Below, in pieces: positions 1 to 6,203 of a DNA stretch of 6,308 bases. The notes below the pieces were generated by a model, which was not told the origin of the DNA, made no database searches, and was given only the letters and a program-made list of their open reading frames with translations. This DNA comes from Candidatus Krumholzibacteriia bacterium (GTDB taxonomy: Bacteria > Krumholzibacteriota > Krumholzibacteriia > LZORAL124-64-63): contig DAOVTU010000197.1 of NCBI GenBank assembly GCA_030632925.1, positions 1-6,308 on the forward strand, in the 5' to 3' direction. Both the position numbers and the translations under genes were made by a program. How positions within the stretch are numbered: the stretch's first letter is position 1; the number at the start of each line of letters is the position of its first letter.

Positions 1-1060
1 CGGCCAGCGATACACCCTGGGCATTGAGCACTGCGCGGTAGCTTTCCATGACCGACTCGGCGGGGAATGCCACCCGCCGGGCCCAGAAATCCTGAACGAT
101 CACGACACCGAATGTTTCGGTCATCCACCCCTGCCACACACTGTCCTCGTAGGAACCGGTCGTGACGGCGCCGCCATCGAGGGGAGTTTCCGGCTGCCGC
201 AGAGGGCTTTCGCCAGTCAGGTAGTTGTAGTAGTCGTTCACCTGGTCATAGACCAGATCCTCGATCCAGGTGGCGTCCAATTCGCCCCAGCCGCCTTCGT
301 TCCAGCGCGTGGCCATGTACTGGGTGGCGTGCTTGAATTCGTGGGCGGCCGTCACTTTGGCTGCGCCCGCCACCGTGCCCTCGGGGTCTTCATTGCCGGG
401 GAACCCCACGTAGGTGTTGTGCATGACAATCCGGGTGGAGCCGCTCAAGGGACTGACGATGGTCGTGTAGCCGTAATACTGCATGCTCTCGAAGCTGATC
501 GCGTAGGTGCCGGACTCCAGATGGGGCGCCGCAAAGGTCAGCGAATCGACCTCCACCGCCCAGGTCCAGTCGAAATACAGGCCGACATTTTCCACGTAGT
601 CAGGAATGCCGTTGGCCGGATCCACATCATCAAGGGGAACCGCATTGGTACCGCTGGTGTCATAGGACAGGCTGAAGCGTCCGCTGGGGCTGAGGTGCAC
701 CATTTTGCCGGCCGTGGGCTGCAACCAGTTGTCGATCAGGGCCACGGTATCCTTGGACAGGCGGCTGCGGAGACTGTAATACTCGGCAATCAGGGGCGTG
801 GCGCAACGGAGGGGCGAAAACCCGTCGACAGTGTAGCGGGGCGGCAGCTCTTCGGGGGCAAAACCGTATTGAAAACGGAGCAGCAGTGATTCTTCGGCTG
901 ACAAAAGACCGGCGGCCATATCTGCTTCAACCAGAGCCAGGAAAGCCTGCCCATCCTGCAAAACCGCCTGCTGACCGGCGCGGACCGGTGCTGTGCCAAA
1001 CGGTCCAACCGTTAGCAACAGACAGAAGATGGCAAGCAAAGGCAAGGGGCGAAGAGCCAT
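1..1060 (-). CDS. Secreted zinc metalloprotease-like protein, MXAN_6640-type (3' end missing)
   Basis: An open frame of 353 codons starts at the ATG at 1060-1058 and leaves the window on the left, so the C-terminus is missing. Residues 1-28 form a Sec signal peptide: a short Arg-containing n-region, a Leu-rich core and a likely cut after VRA. Residues 133-157 hold a D-T-S-G-T-N-A-V-P segment followed by D-V-D-P-A-N-G-I-P-D-Y-V-E, a pattern I associate with MXAN_6640-type putative metalloproteases. Residues 240-244 are HEFKH, an intact HExxH zinc site with E241 as the likely catalytic base. E260 or E267, in the following W-G-E-L-D-A-T-W-I-E-D stretch, could be the third zinc ligand. Inferred role: a secreted or surface peptidase of unknown substrate. 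AAGGA lies 11 bases before the start, and a TATAAT box lies about 55 bases upstream. The protease call is firm as a motif; the family name is from memory. Confidence 0.85.
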   Translation of the reverse strand, partial: MALRPLPLLAIFCLLLTVGPFGTAPVRAGQQAVLQDGQAFLALVEADMAAGLLSAEESLLLRFQYGFAPEELPPRYTVDGFSPLRCATPLIAEYYSLRSRLSKDTVALIDNWLQPTAGKMVHLSPSGRFSLSYDTSGTNAVPLDDVDPANGIPDYVENVGLYFDWTWAVEVDSLTFAAPHLESGTYAISFESMQYYGYTTIVSPLSGSTRIVMHNTYVGFPGNEDPEGTVAGAAKVTAAHEFKHATQYMATRWNEGGWGELDATWIEDLVYDQVNDYYNYLTGESPLRQPETPLDGGAVTTGSYEDSVWQGWMTETFGVVIVQDFWARRVAFPAESVMESYRAVLNAQGVSLA

Positions 1061-1115
1061 TCCGCAGGTTTTCCTTAACTGTAATCTGCAACCATAAAGG
1101 AGCGAAAGAAGCGCT

Positions 1116-1144
1116 ATTATATCAAATTTGTGTTCGAATTGCAT
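1116..1144 (-). promoter_or_regulatory. Sigma-70-like promoter for the metalloprotease gene
   Basis: On the minus strand a perfect TATAAT (plus-strand 1121-1116) lies about 55 bases upstream of the ATG at 1060. ATGCAA, 17 bases further up (1144-1139), matches the -35 consensus at only three of six positions. The surrounding AT-rich stretch stands out in an otherwise GC-rich window. Transcription would start near 1109, giving a leader of about 50 bases. The -10 is good, the -35 weak. Confidence 0.5.
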
Positions 1145-1220
1145 CAGTTATCCCACCTCAGGGCAAATCTGATTCAACTTGTGTCCTGCCAGCCCTTTAG
1201 AGTTGCCCATTGTGGCCTGA

Positions 1221-1242
1221 TTCCTGCATCTTAGCGCAGGAA
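1221..1242 (+). other. Stem-loop in the mltF leader
   Basis: TTCCTGC (1221-1227) and GCAGGAA (1236-1242) form a perfect 7-bp stem around an 8-base loop. The right arm contains AGGAA, the only purine-rich ribosome-site-like stretch ahead of the alternative ATG at 1257. Folding would hide that site, which may favour the downstream start at 1287. It could equally be an operator-like inverted repeat or chance. Confidence 0.3.
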
Positions 1243-1274
1243 CATGGCAGCGGAATATGAACCCTGCAACGACC

Positions 1275-1279
1275 GGTGA
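1275..1279 (+). promoter_or_regulatory. Ribosome binding site deciding the mltF start
   Basis: GGTGA, part of the AGGAGGTGA Shine-Dalgarno complement, sits 7 bases before the ATG at 1287. The longer in-frame start at 1257 has AGGAA only at a 14-base distance, so 1287 is preferred. Confidence 0.4.
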
Positions 1280-1286
1280 ACCGGGA

Positions 1287-2876
1287 ATGAAAAGTCCTGT
1301 CAAAACGTCACTTGCGGCATCTGGCCGTCTCATGGGCCCCCAAGGCCCCTGGGTGGCCCTTGCCCTGCTGTCTCTGCTGCTGTTCAGTCTCGGTTGCGGA
1401 GAACGCATTGAGCACGGAAATCTGACCGATACCGACCGCCCCCCGACCATACCCCATCCCACCGTGGACCGCGATCTCGATCTGCTGCGCTCCGGAGGCG
1501 TTCTGCGCGTCATTACCCGCTACAACTCCAGCAACTATTTCATCCACCGCGGCGGCCAGGCCGGTTTTGATTTTGAACTGATCAACCACTTTGCCCAGGC
1601 CCAGGGACTGTCCGTCGAAGTTATCGTGCCCAAGAACGACGAAGACATGATCTCTCTGCTGAATGACGGCCGAGGCGATGTGATCTGTGCCGGACTGGTG
1701 CCCCATCCTTCCCTGGAACGGTGGGTTGTCGCCACGCGCCCCACCAATTTTGTGCACAAGGTCGTGGTCCTGCCCGCAAATTCACCCCGGGACGACAACC
1801 TGGAATCCCTATCCGGCCTGACCTTGACCATCCCGGCCGAAGACGGATTCCGGAACGAGTTGCTGGCCCTCAAGGACGAACAGCGCCTGCGCTTCTTTGT
1901 CTCCACCGGTCGACCCGGCGCCGACCCCGAAGAATTACTCGCCATGGTCGCCCACGGCCAGATCGAAGCCGTGGTCGTGGACGACATCATTGCCCGCGCG
2001 GCGATGATGCACATGGACAACCTGAAAACCGGGCCCATCCTGAGCGCCAGCCAACCCACGGCGTGGTACGTGCGCGAAAACTGTCCCGAATTGAAAAGCG
2101 CGCTGAACAAATACCTGCACGAAAACTTCTGGGTCGACCAGGATGGCCTCAGCCGCCGCAGCCAAACCTACGGCATCATCTATGACCGCTATTTTGAAAA
2201 CCCGCTGACGGTGCGCGGTTTCCAGCAGGCCGCCTACCGGCCGGACAAAAGCGGCTCCCTTTCGATTTACGATGACCTGATCCGCAACCGGGCCGAGGCC
2301 GCCGGCTTCGACTGGCGCCTGGTCGCCGCCCAGATCTACCAGGAATCGCGCTTCTTTCCCGAGGCTCGCAGCCGGGCCGACGCCCGTGGACTGATGCAGG
2401 TGATGCCCCAGTTCGCCGGCGCCCAACGCGACAGTCTGTTTATTCCGGAAGCCAATCTCACGGCGGGCCTGCGCATGCTCAGGGGCACCTGGCGCAGCTA
2501 TGCCTACCTCGATTCCCTGGACCGCCTGCGCTTCACTCTGGCCGAATACCACGCCGGCCACGGGCATGTCACCGACGCCCGGCGTCTGGCCATCGAAATG
2601 GGCCGCAACCCCAACCGCTGGGAAGGCGCCCTGGCCGTGACGCTGCCCCGGTTGATGGAACGCAAACACTTCAGCACCACCCGCCACGGGTTCTACGGCG
2701 GGGGCAAAACGGTCAGCTATGTCGAAGAAATATTGAACCGGTACCGGATGTACATGCGGCTGGTGAAACGCTATCCGGCCGGGCCGCTGGATCAGTTTGC
2801 AGATGACCTGACCAACAGCGACGACGCGGACCTGAGCGCTCTGCCGGATTTGGCCATTTTGCCGGATCCGAAATAA
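1287..2876 (+). CDS. mltF: Membrane-bound lytic murein transglycosylase F
   Basis: MltF cleaves the MurNAc-GlcNAc bond of peptidoglycan non-hydrolytically, leaving 1,6-anhydro-MurNAc ends, in the periplasm. The 529-residue product is close to E. coli MltF (about 518). Residues 1-36 are a signal sequence, with a possible but atypical lipobox S-L-G-C at C37. Residues ~64-306 form a family-3 extracellular solute-binding domain, which in MltF modulates the enzyme. Residues ~325-500 are the SLT domain: Y-Q-E-S-R-F with catalytic E353, G-L-M-Q-V-M-P at 368-374, and E-Y-H-A-G-H-G at 420-426, where most family members have A-Y-N-x-G. The MltF-specific tail is present (N-P-N-R-W, then R-L-M-E-R-K and Y-V-E-E-I). 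The start at 1287 was chosen over ATG 1257 (ten residues longer) because GGTGA is well spaced. The gene converges on the DUF493 gene 29 bases away and appears monocistronic. Confidence 0.93.
   Translation: MKSPVKTSLAASGRLMGPQGPWVALALLSLLLFSLGCGERIEHGNLTDTDRPPTIPHPTVDRDLDLLRSGGVLRVITRYNSSNYFIHRGGQAGFDFELINHFAQAQGLSVEVIVPKNDEDMISLLNDGRGDVICAGLVPHPSLERWVVATRPTNFVHKVVVLPANSPRDDNLESLSGLTLTIPAEDGFRNELLALKDEQRLRFFVSTGRPGADPEELLAMVAHGQIEAVVVDDIIARAAMMHMDNLKTGPILSASQPTAWYVRENCPELKSALNKYLHENFWVDQDGLSRRSQTYGIIYDRYFENPLTVRGFQQAAYRPDKSGSLSIYDDLIRNRAEAAGFDWRLVAAQIYQESRFFPEARSRADARGLMQVMPQFAGAQRDSLFIPEANLTAGLRMLRGTWRSYAYLDSLDRLRFTLAEYHAGHGHVTDARRLAIEMGRNPNRWEGALAVTLPRLMERKHFSTTRHGFYGGGKTVSYVEEILNRYRMYMRLVKRYPAGPLDQFADDLTNSDDADLSALPDLAILPDPK
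2845..2870 (+). terminator. Hairpin at the 3' end of mltF (weak terminator candidate)
   Basis: Positions 2845-2854 pair with 2861-2870 in a 10-bp stem with two G-U wobbles and the 6-base loop CATTTT. The hairpin ends just before the TAA stop. The wobbles become A-C mismatches in the opposite strand's RNA, so the fold favours the mltF transcript. No U-run follows, so it is not a classical intrinsic terminator; it may protect the 3' end or be chance. Confidence 0.3.
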
Positions 2877-2905
2877 TTCCGTGGGCTGAAATCAGATGAC
2901 ACTTA

Positions 2906-3193
2906 TCAAATAACGATGCGGATTTCCGGCTGGCTGGCCAGGGACGAAAAGATGCTGTTGCGCTCGGCTTCGTCCAGCACCATGAGGTTCAAACGGAGAC
3001 TGATGTACTTGCCACCATCGCTGGTGCGGCTGGTGCCCAATTCGAATTCCCGATCCCCGCTGGCTTCATTCAGGGCCTTATTGAGGCTGACCTGCACCGC
3101 GACGCGCATTTTATCTTCACTGGTCCCGATGATTTTGAAATCCCAGGGACAGGGGTATTCGATTATCAGTTTCTCGTTCTTCTCGTTGCTCAT
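2906..3193 (-). CDS. YbeD-like DUF493 (UPF0250) family protein
   Basis: This 95-residue cytoplasmic protein matches the DUF493/YbeD family (E. coli YbeD has 87 residues). An N-terminal Y-P-C-P-W-D-F-K-I-I-G (13-23) corresponds to F-P-T-P-F-T-Y-K-V-M-G in YbeD. A middle S-D-G-G-K-Y-I-S-L (58-66) corresponds to S-K-G-N-Y-H-S-V. The protein ends in the hydrophobic I-R-I-V-I, like YbeD's I-V-R-M-V-L. The family has an ACT-like ferredoxin fold and no established biochemical role; in enterics it neighbours lipB, which is not seen here. The frame is open upstream to 3286, but those 31 residues have no family counterpart, whereas ATG 3193 is preceded by AGAGAG at 6 bases. The stop is TGA. The gene converges on mltF and diverges from the barrel gene; a repeat at 3235-3255 lies 42 bases upstream of its start. 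Confidence 0.88.
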   Translation of the reverse strand: MSNEKNEKLIIEYPCPWDFKIIGTSEDKMRVAVQVSLNKALNEASGDREFELGTSRTSDGGKYISLRLNLMVLDEAERNSIFSSLASQPEIRIVI

Positions 3194-3234
3194 GGTTGCT
3201 CTCTGGGGGATGTTTTCGGGTCGGGTCGAGTTGA

Positions 3235-3255
3235 TGTCCGCACAATGTGCGCACA
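3235..3255. promoter_or_regulatory. Operator-like repeat in a divergent intergenic region
   Basis: Two 10-base units, TGTCCGCACA and TGTGCGCACA, are separated by one A, so they repeat every 11 bases, about one helical turn. They differ at one position, and the second unit is itself a perfect palindrome. The whole 21 bases also read as an imperfect inverted repeat. A weak minus-strand promoter for the DUF493 gene (TTGCCG at 3272-3267, 17-base gap, CACATT at 3249-3244) would place its -10 inside the repeat. The binding protein is unknown. Confidence 0.4.
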
Positions 3256-3375
3256 GGTGACGATTTCGGCAACCCCTGGCGAACATTCATTGGATCATTG
3301 CTCCCTTGTCTTTGCTCCCTTGCCCGCCTGTGTTAAGTTGCTCGCATCCACCAGCCTGACTAAGGGGTCGCTATC

Positions 3376-4626
3376 GTGTATCGCAATTTTCGACTGCAGC
3401 GCAGGGCCTTTTTGGGCGGCATTTTATTGCTGGCCACCACTGTGGCCACCATCCTGGCCATTGCTCCTGCCCACGCCACCACAGCTCGCCAGTTCAGCCT
3501 CGGCGGAGGCGACTTCCTCGAAGACGACCACAATGTGCAGCGCTGGTACGGCAGCCTCGGCGATTACCCCAACCTGCTGACCATTGAGGCGGGCCATTTT
3601 ACCCTGCCCGAAGGCTGGCACGACGACAATGGCCACCGCGTTTCGGGCCCGGGCATCGGCGCCCATCTGGCCCTGGACGAGGCCGGTCGCTGGGGCACGG
3701 CCGCTATCTTTCTCAACGGCCAGAGTGACGACGTGGACCCCGGCAGCCTGGCCCGCGACCGGATGGGCACCACCGGGTCGGCCATGTGGACCAGGCGCTT
3801 TGGCTCCCTGCAGCCCACGCTCATGTTCCGCCACGGCAGCGATGAAGGTGAAGTGGTCATCAATCAGGGCATTGACGACTCGCTGGTCCGCAGCTGGGAT
3901 CGCGCCCGCACGGAATTTGGCTTTGGTCTGCGCTGGGACCTGTCCGAAGGAGTCTATTTTGACCTCGCCGGTGAAGTGCGCCGCCACCGCGAACAAACGA
4001 CCGTGGCCGACACCATGGCGGCCGTGACGGTGGTCGGCCCCGAATTCACTTCCAGTGGCAGTTACGGCCTGCGCTCGCGGGCCTTTGTACGCCTCGGCCC
4101 GACCACAGCCCTGGTGCCGTTGATCGAGTTCCTCCACGAAGACCGGCCCCTGGCTGCCCAATCGCCCCAAGTGGGCCTGCAACTCGACGGTTACCTGCTC
4201 AAGCTGGGCACCGGCCTGAACTGGTATCCGAATCCCGACAATTTTCTGGTCCTGAGCTTCGACTATCTTCATGGCGAGGCCGATTTTCGGTCCGTACCCA
4301 CCAGCGGCGAGCCTGTTTTTGAAGACAGCAGCCGCTGGGATTCCGCATCTTTCACCCTGGGCATTGAGTCGCGCTTTGCCTACTGGCTGACCTTCCGCGG
4401 CTCGATCCGCTACGAACCGGTGGAACTGTCGGTCCTGAATCCGGTTGATCTGCAGGACTTCGCCACCTTCATGGTCAACTTCGGCGCGGCCGTGCAACTG
4501 GGCGACTACGACCTGGATTTGGCGGTGACCGACCAGGAACCGCGTTCGGTGGTGGGATACTATGGACACTCGTTGTTCGACAACCCGGCCACGTGGGTGA
4601 CGGCGAGTTTTCGGAAGACTTTTTAA
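3376..4626 (+). CDS. Exported beta-barrel-like outer-membrane protein, unrecognised family
   Basis: This 416-residue protein starts at GTG 3376, with AAGGGG 8 bases upstream. Residues 1-34 are a signal peptide ending in A-H-A; its n-region contains Q-R-R-A-F-L-G-G, resembling the twin-arginine (Tat) motif. A distinctive segment, S-L-G-G-G-D-F-L-E-D-D-H-N-V-Q-R-W-Y-G-S, follows at 41-60. The rest is rich in aromatic and Gly residues with alternating polar and hydrophobic stretches, such as F-G-F-G-L-R-W-D-L and V-Y-F-D-L-A-G-E-V. It ends W-V-T-A-S-F-R-K-T-F, which fits the C-terminal beta-signal recognised by the BAM complex. Inference: an outer-membrane barrel, either porin-like or structural. 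No substrate, plug domain or enzyme motif is visible. I have a vague memory of similar 'F-L-E-D-D-x-N-V-x-R-W' starts in FCB-group proteins but cannot name a family. It is probably transcribed alone, since a 228-base gap follows. Confidence 0.75.
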   Translation: MYRNFRLQRRAFLGGILLLATTVATILAIAPAHATTARQFSLGGGDFLEDDHNVQRWYGSLGDYPNLLTIEAGHFTLPEGWHDDNGHRVSGPGIGAHLALDEAGRWGTAAIFLNGQSDDVDPGSLARDRMGTTGSAMWTRRFGSLQPTLMFRHGSDEGEVVINQGIDDSLVRSWDRARTEFGFGLRWDLSEGVYFDLAGEVRRHREQTTVADTMAAVTVVGPEFTSSGSYGLRSRAFVRLGPTTALVPLIEFLHEDRPLAAQSPQVGLQLDGYLLKLGTGLNWYPNPDNFLVLSFDYLHGEADFRSVPTSGEPVFEDSSRWDSASFTLGIESRFAYWLTFRGSIRYEPVELSVLNPVDLQDFATFMVNFGAAVQLGDYDLDLAVTDQEPRSVVGYYGHSLFDNPATWVTASFRKTF

Positions 4627-4645
4627 AGGCAAGTGTGGGGTGAAT

Positions 4646-4666
4646 GATGAGTATTCATCGGTTTTG
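4646..4666 (+). terminator. Weak hairpin plus U-run after the barrel gene
   Basis: GATGA (4646-4650) pairs with TCATC (4655-4659) around GTAT, and GG then TTTT follows. The stem is only 5 bp, so termination would be weak. The position, 20 bases past the barrel gene's stop, suits a terminator. Confidence 0.25.
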
Positions 4667-4715
4667 TTGCCCTGATAGTTTTTGCGGAAGTCACCATGGA
4701 TTGGCCTTCCGACTG

Positions 4716-4745
4716 ACCGGAATTGACTGATAACCGGGAATTCCC
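4716..4745. promoter_or_regulatory. GGAATT direct repeat and GGGAATTCCC palindrome upstream of the sigma gene
   Basis: ACCGGAATT (4716-4724) recurs as ACCGGGAATT (4733-4742), with the GGAATT cores 18 bases apart. The second copy overlaps a perfect 10-bp palindrome, GGGAATTCCC (4736-4745). ECF promoters commonly have GGAA-type -35 elements, so this could be the autoregulatory region of the sigma gene 110 bases downstream. No convincing -10 partner was found. TTGACT (4723-4728) is a lone -35-like hexamer. Confidence 0.25.
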
Positions 4746-4843
4746 CTTTTTCATGGACCCGCGGCCGCCCGACCCCGTGGAGCCTCGCTGCAAAGACCGT
4801 GTAAACGGATGCCCTACCCCGTCCGTCCTCAGGTATGAAAGCG

Positions 4844-4849
4844 AGGAGG
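4844..4849 (+). promoter_or_regulatory. Strong Shine-Dalgarno of the ECF sigma gene
   Basis: AGGAGG lies 5 bases before the ATG at 4855. It fixes this start against the open frame that reaches back to a TTG at 4723, and the upstream 44 residues show no sigma-like sequence. Confidence 0.75.
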
Positions 4850-4854
4850 ACCAG

Positions 4855-5457
4855 ATGTTTGAACAGAGTTATGAGAAACCGGATCTGCAACAGGATCTGA
4901 AATTGGCACAGCAGGCCAGCGCCGGCGATGAAAACGCCTGGCGTCAAATTTATGACCAGACCCACGCCCGTCTTTTCAACTTTCTTTGCTACCAGACCGG
5001 TGACCGCGATGTCGCGCGGGATCTCCTGCAGGAGACCTACGTCGTGGCGTTCACCCGTCTGGACACCTTTCGCGGCCAAGGCTCATTGATGGGCTGGCTG
5101 CGCAAGGTGGCGCTCAGAAAGTGCCTGGACTGGCGGCGGCAGGTTGCCCTGCGCGTGCGCAAGATGGCGGCTCTGGCCCGCGACATCTCCCCCCTTGTTT
5201 CAGCCGGCGTGCAGGAGACGTTCCCCGGCCTTGGCGATGGAATACAGGCGGCGTTGGATCGCCTGTCGTCAAGGCAACGGGCCGCGATTCTCCTGCGCGA
5301 ATTGGAGGACCAGCCCTTTGCTGCCATAGCCGACACCCTCGGTTGCAGCGAAGCCACGGCAAGGGTCCATCACCACCGGGCGTGCCGCAATCTCAGGCAG
5401 TGGCTTGAGCAGGGCGACGACCTCGTCTTTGGCGGCAACGCGGGAGGAATGTCATGA
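4855..5457 (+). CDS. RNA polymerase sigma factor, sigma-70 family ECF subfamily
   Basis: The 200-residue product is the usual ECF size. It directs core RNA polymerase to a specific set of promoters in the cytoplasm. Region 2 spans about 20-96: a D-E-N-A-W-R-Q-I-Y start, the core-binding and -10 recognition stretch D-L-L-Q-E-T-Y-V-V-A-F (56-66), then F-R-G-Q-G-S-L-M-G-W-L and a basic D-W-R-R. A linker of about 30 residues follows. Region 4 spans about 129-184: a L-D-R-L-S-S-R-Q-R-A-A-I-L-L-R-E-L start and a helix-turn-helix F-A-A-I-A-D-T-L-G-C-S-E-A-T-A-R-V for the -35 element. Regions 1 and 3 are absent, as in all ECFs. The TGA stop overlaps the next start as ATGA, which suggests translational coupling to a cognate regulator. 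The short C-terminal tail after 185 is not conserved sigma sequence. The ECF subgroup cannot be named by eye. Confidence 0.95.
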   Translation: MFEQSYEKPDLQQDLKLAQQASAGDENAWRQIYDQTHARLFNFLCYQTGDRDVARDLLQETYVVAFTRLDTFRGQGSLMGWLRKVALRKCLDWRRQVALRVRKMAALARDISPLVSAGVQETFPGLGDGIQAALDRLSSRQRAAILLRELEDQPFAAIADTLGCSEATARVHHHRACRNLRQWLEQGDDLVFGGNAGGMS

Positions 5458-6203
5458 AACGCAACCTGAACCAGAACCAGTACCAATTGAACGATCACGA
5501 ACGGGAGAACCTGTGGCACGACATCCGGCGCGAAACCGTCGGTCCGGCCAACTCCCACAACCAGCAAGGGGCACTGCGGCCGAGCCTGGCAGTGACCGCT
5601 GTCCTGGCTGTTGTCACCTTGAGTGTGGCCTGGCACATGGGCAGCCAGCAGATCGGGCAAAAAAGCCTGGTCCTGGACCCGGCCCGGATGGAAGTCCTCG
5701 CGCTCAACGAAGAGTCGGGTGAGCCGAGCCGGTTCGAAATGAAACAAGTGCGGTCGGTGGCGGCTGTAGCTCCGGCGCCGCCGGTTCTGACCGGACGAGT
5801 TGTGGACCGGGAAACTGGCGAGGCCCTGGCCTATGCCAACGTCATGATTCGCGGCACGACCCGCGGAGTGATGACCGACTCGCTGGGTTATTTCCGCTTC
5901 GAGAATATGCCTGCCGGGCAGGATATTGAGTTGATGGTGAAGATGCTCAGCTATGAACCAGTGGAAATTGCGTTGAACACACCGATCTACGGCGCGATGA
6001 AGCAGGACGTGGACCTCGAACCGATCATCACCGAGACCCTGCAGTCTTTTGACGTCGAAGGGGGCGAGTACATGATCGAGACGTCCAGTGCACTCCGGCA
6101 AAACGTTGTCAGTTCCGAAACATTCGAGAAGTACGCCATCGATTCGGTTGAGGACGCCAAAAACAAGAAAGCTGGAGTCGTCATGCGTGCCGGTGAACTG
6201 TAG
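5454..6203 (+). CDS. Anti-sigma-like membrane protein with CarboxypepD_reg-like and plug-like segments (frame cut by TAG)
   Basis: The 249-residue frame overlaps the sigma gene by ATGA and has GGGAGGA 5 bases before its ATG. Residues 1-43 are hydrophilic and contain L-N-D-H-E-R-E-N-L-W-H-D-I (12-24), resembling the short helical tails by which anti-sigma factors hold ECF sigmas. Residues 44-60 are one membrane span (S-L-A-V-T-A-V-L-A-V-V-T-L-S-V-A-W). Residues 111-174 are a CarboxypepD_reg-like domain: L-T-G-R-V-V-D-R-E-T-G-E-A-L, A-N-V-M-I-R-G-T-T-R-G and D-S-L-G-Y-F-R-F, then M-L-S-Y-E-P-V. Residues ~195-249 resemble the start of a TonB plug: S-F-D-V-E-G-G, I-D-S-V-E-D-A, and K-A-G-V-V-M-R-A-G-E-L. 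Inferred role: an inner-membrane anti-sigma factor that senses a periplasmic signal. There is no Zn-binding HxxxCxxC motif. The TAG at 6201 truncates a motif that usually continues V-R-G-G-R, so the intact protein was probably longer. Confidence 0.75.
   Translation: MKRNLNQNQYQLNDHERENLWHDIRRETVGPANSHNQQGALRPSLAVTAVLAVVTLSVAWHMGSQQIGQKSLVLDPARMEVLALNEESGEPSRFEMKQVRSVAAVAPAPPVLTGRVVDRETGEALAYANVMIRGTTRGVMTDSLGYFRFENMPAGQDIELMVKMLSYEPVEIALNTPIYGAMKQDVDLEPIITETLQSFDVEGGEYMIETSSALRQNVVSSETFEKYAIDSVEDAKNKKAGVVMRAGEL

Noticed and set aside
329..889. A 186-codon plus-strand open frame at the left
   Set aside because: It is antisense to the metalloprotease frame, which carries a signal peptide and HExxH. 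The frame has no recognisable motif.
1244..1279. An 11-codon upstream ORF before mltF, ending 7 bases before ATG 1287
   Set aside because: The only ribosome-site-like bases are 2-3 bases from its ATG, too close for initiation, and the peptide shows no attenuator-like pattern.
1935..2687. A 250-codon minus-strand open frame inside mltF
   Set aside because: It lies wholly antisense to a clear MltF, including its catalytic domain, and has shadow-like composition.
3194..3286. A 31-residue N-terminal extension of the DUF493 protein
   Set aside because: It makes the protein longer than the family, has no counterpart in YbeD, and would run through the operator-like repeat.
3304..3340. Promoter for the barrel gene (TTGTCT or TTGCTC with TTAAGT)
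   Set aside because: The spacings are 21 and 15 bases and the hexamers are poor, so no call was made.
4777..4805. A TGTAAA -10-like box ahead of the sigma gene
   Set aside because: There is no credible -35 at 16-18 bases upstream; the bases there are GTGGAG.
4723..4854. A 44-residue N-terminal extension of the sigma factor from TTG 4723
   Set aside because: The extension has no sigma-like sequence, and a strong AGGAGG precedes the ATG at 4855.
3424..5079. A 551-codon open frame on the minus strand, antisense to the barrel and sigma genes
   Set aside because: It spans two unrelated plus-strand genes and their intergenic gap. Its translation is low-complexity in Gly, Ala, Val, His and Gln with no domain, as expected for a shadow of GC-rich coding DNA.
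5370..6101. A 243-codon minus-strand open frame under the sigma/anti-sigma junction
   Set aside because: It crosses the ATGA overlap of two supported genes and has no domain signature.
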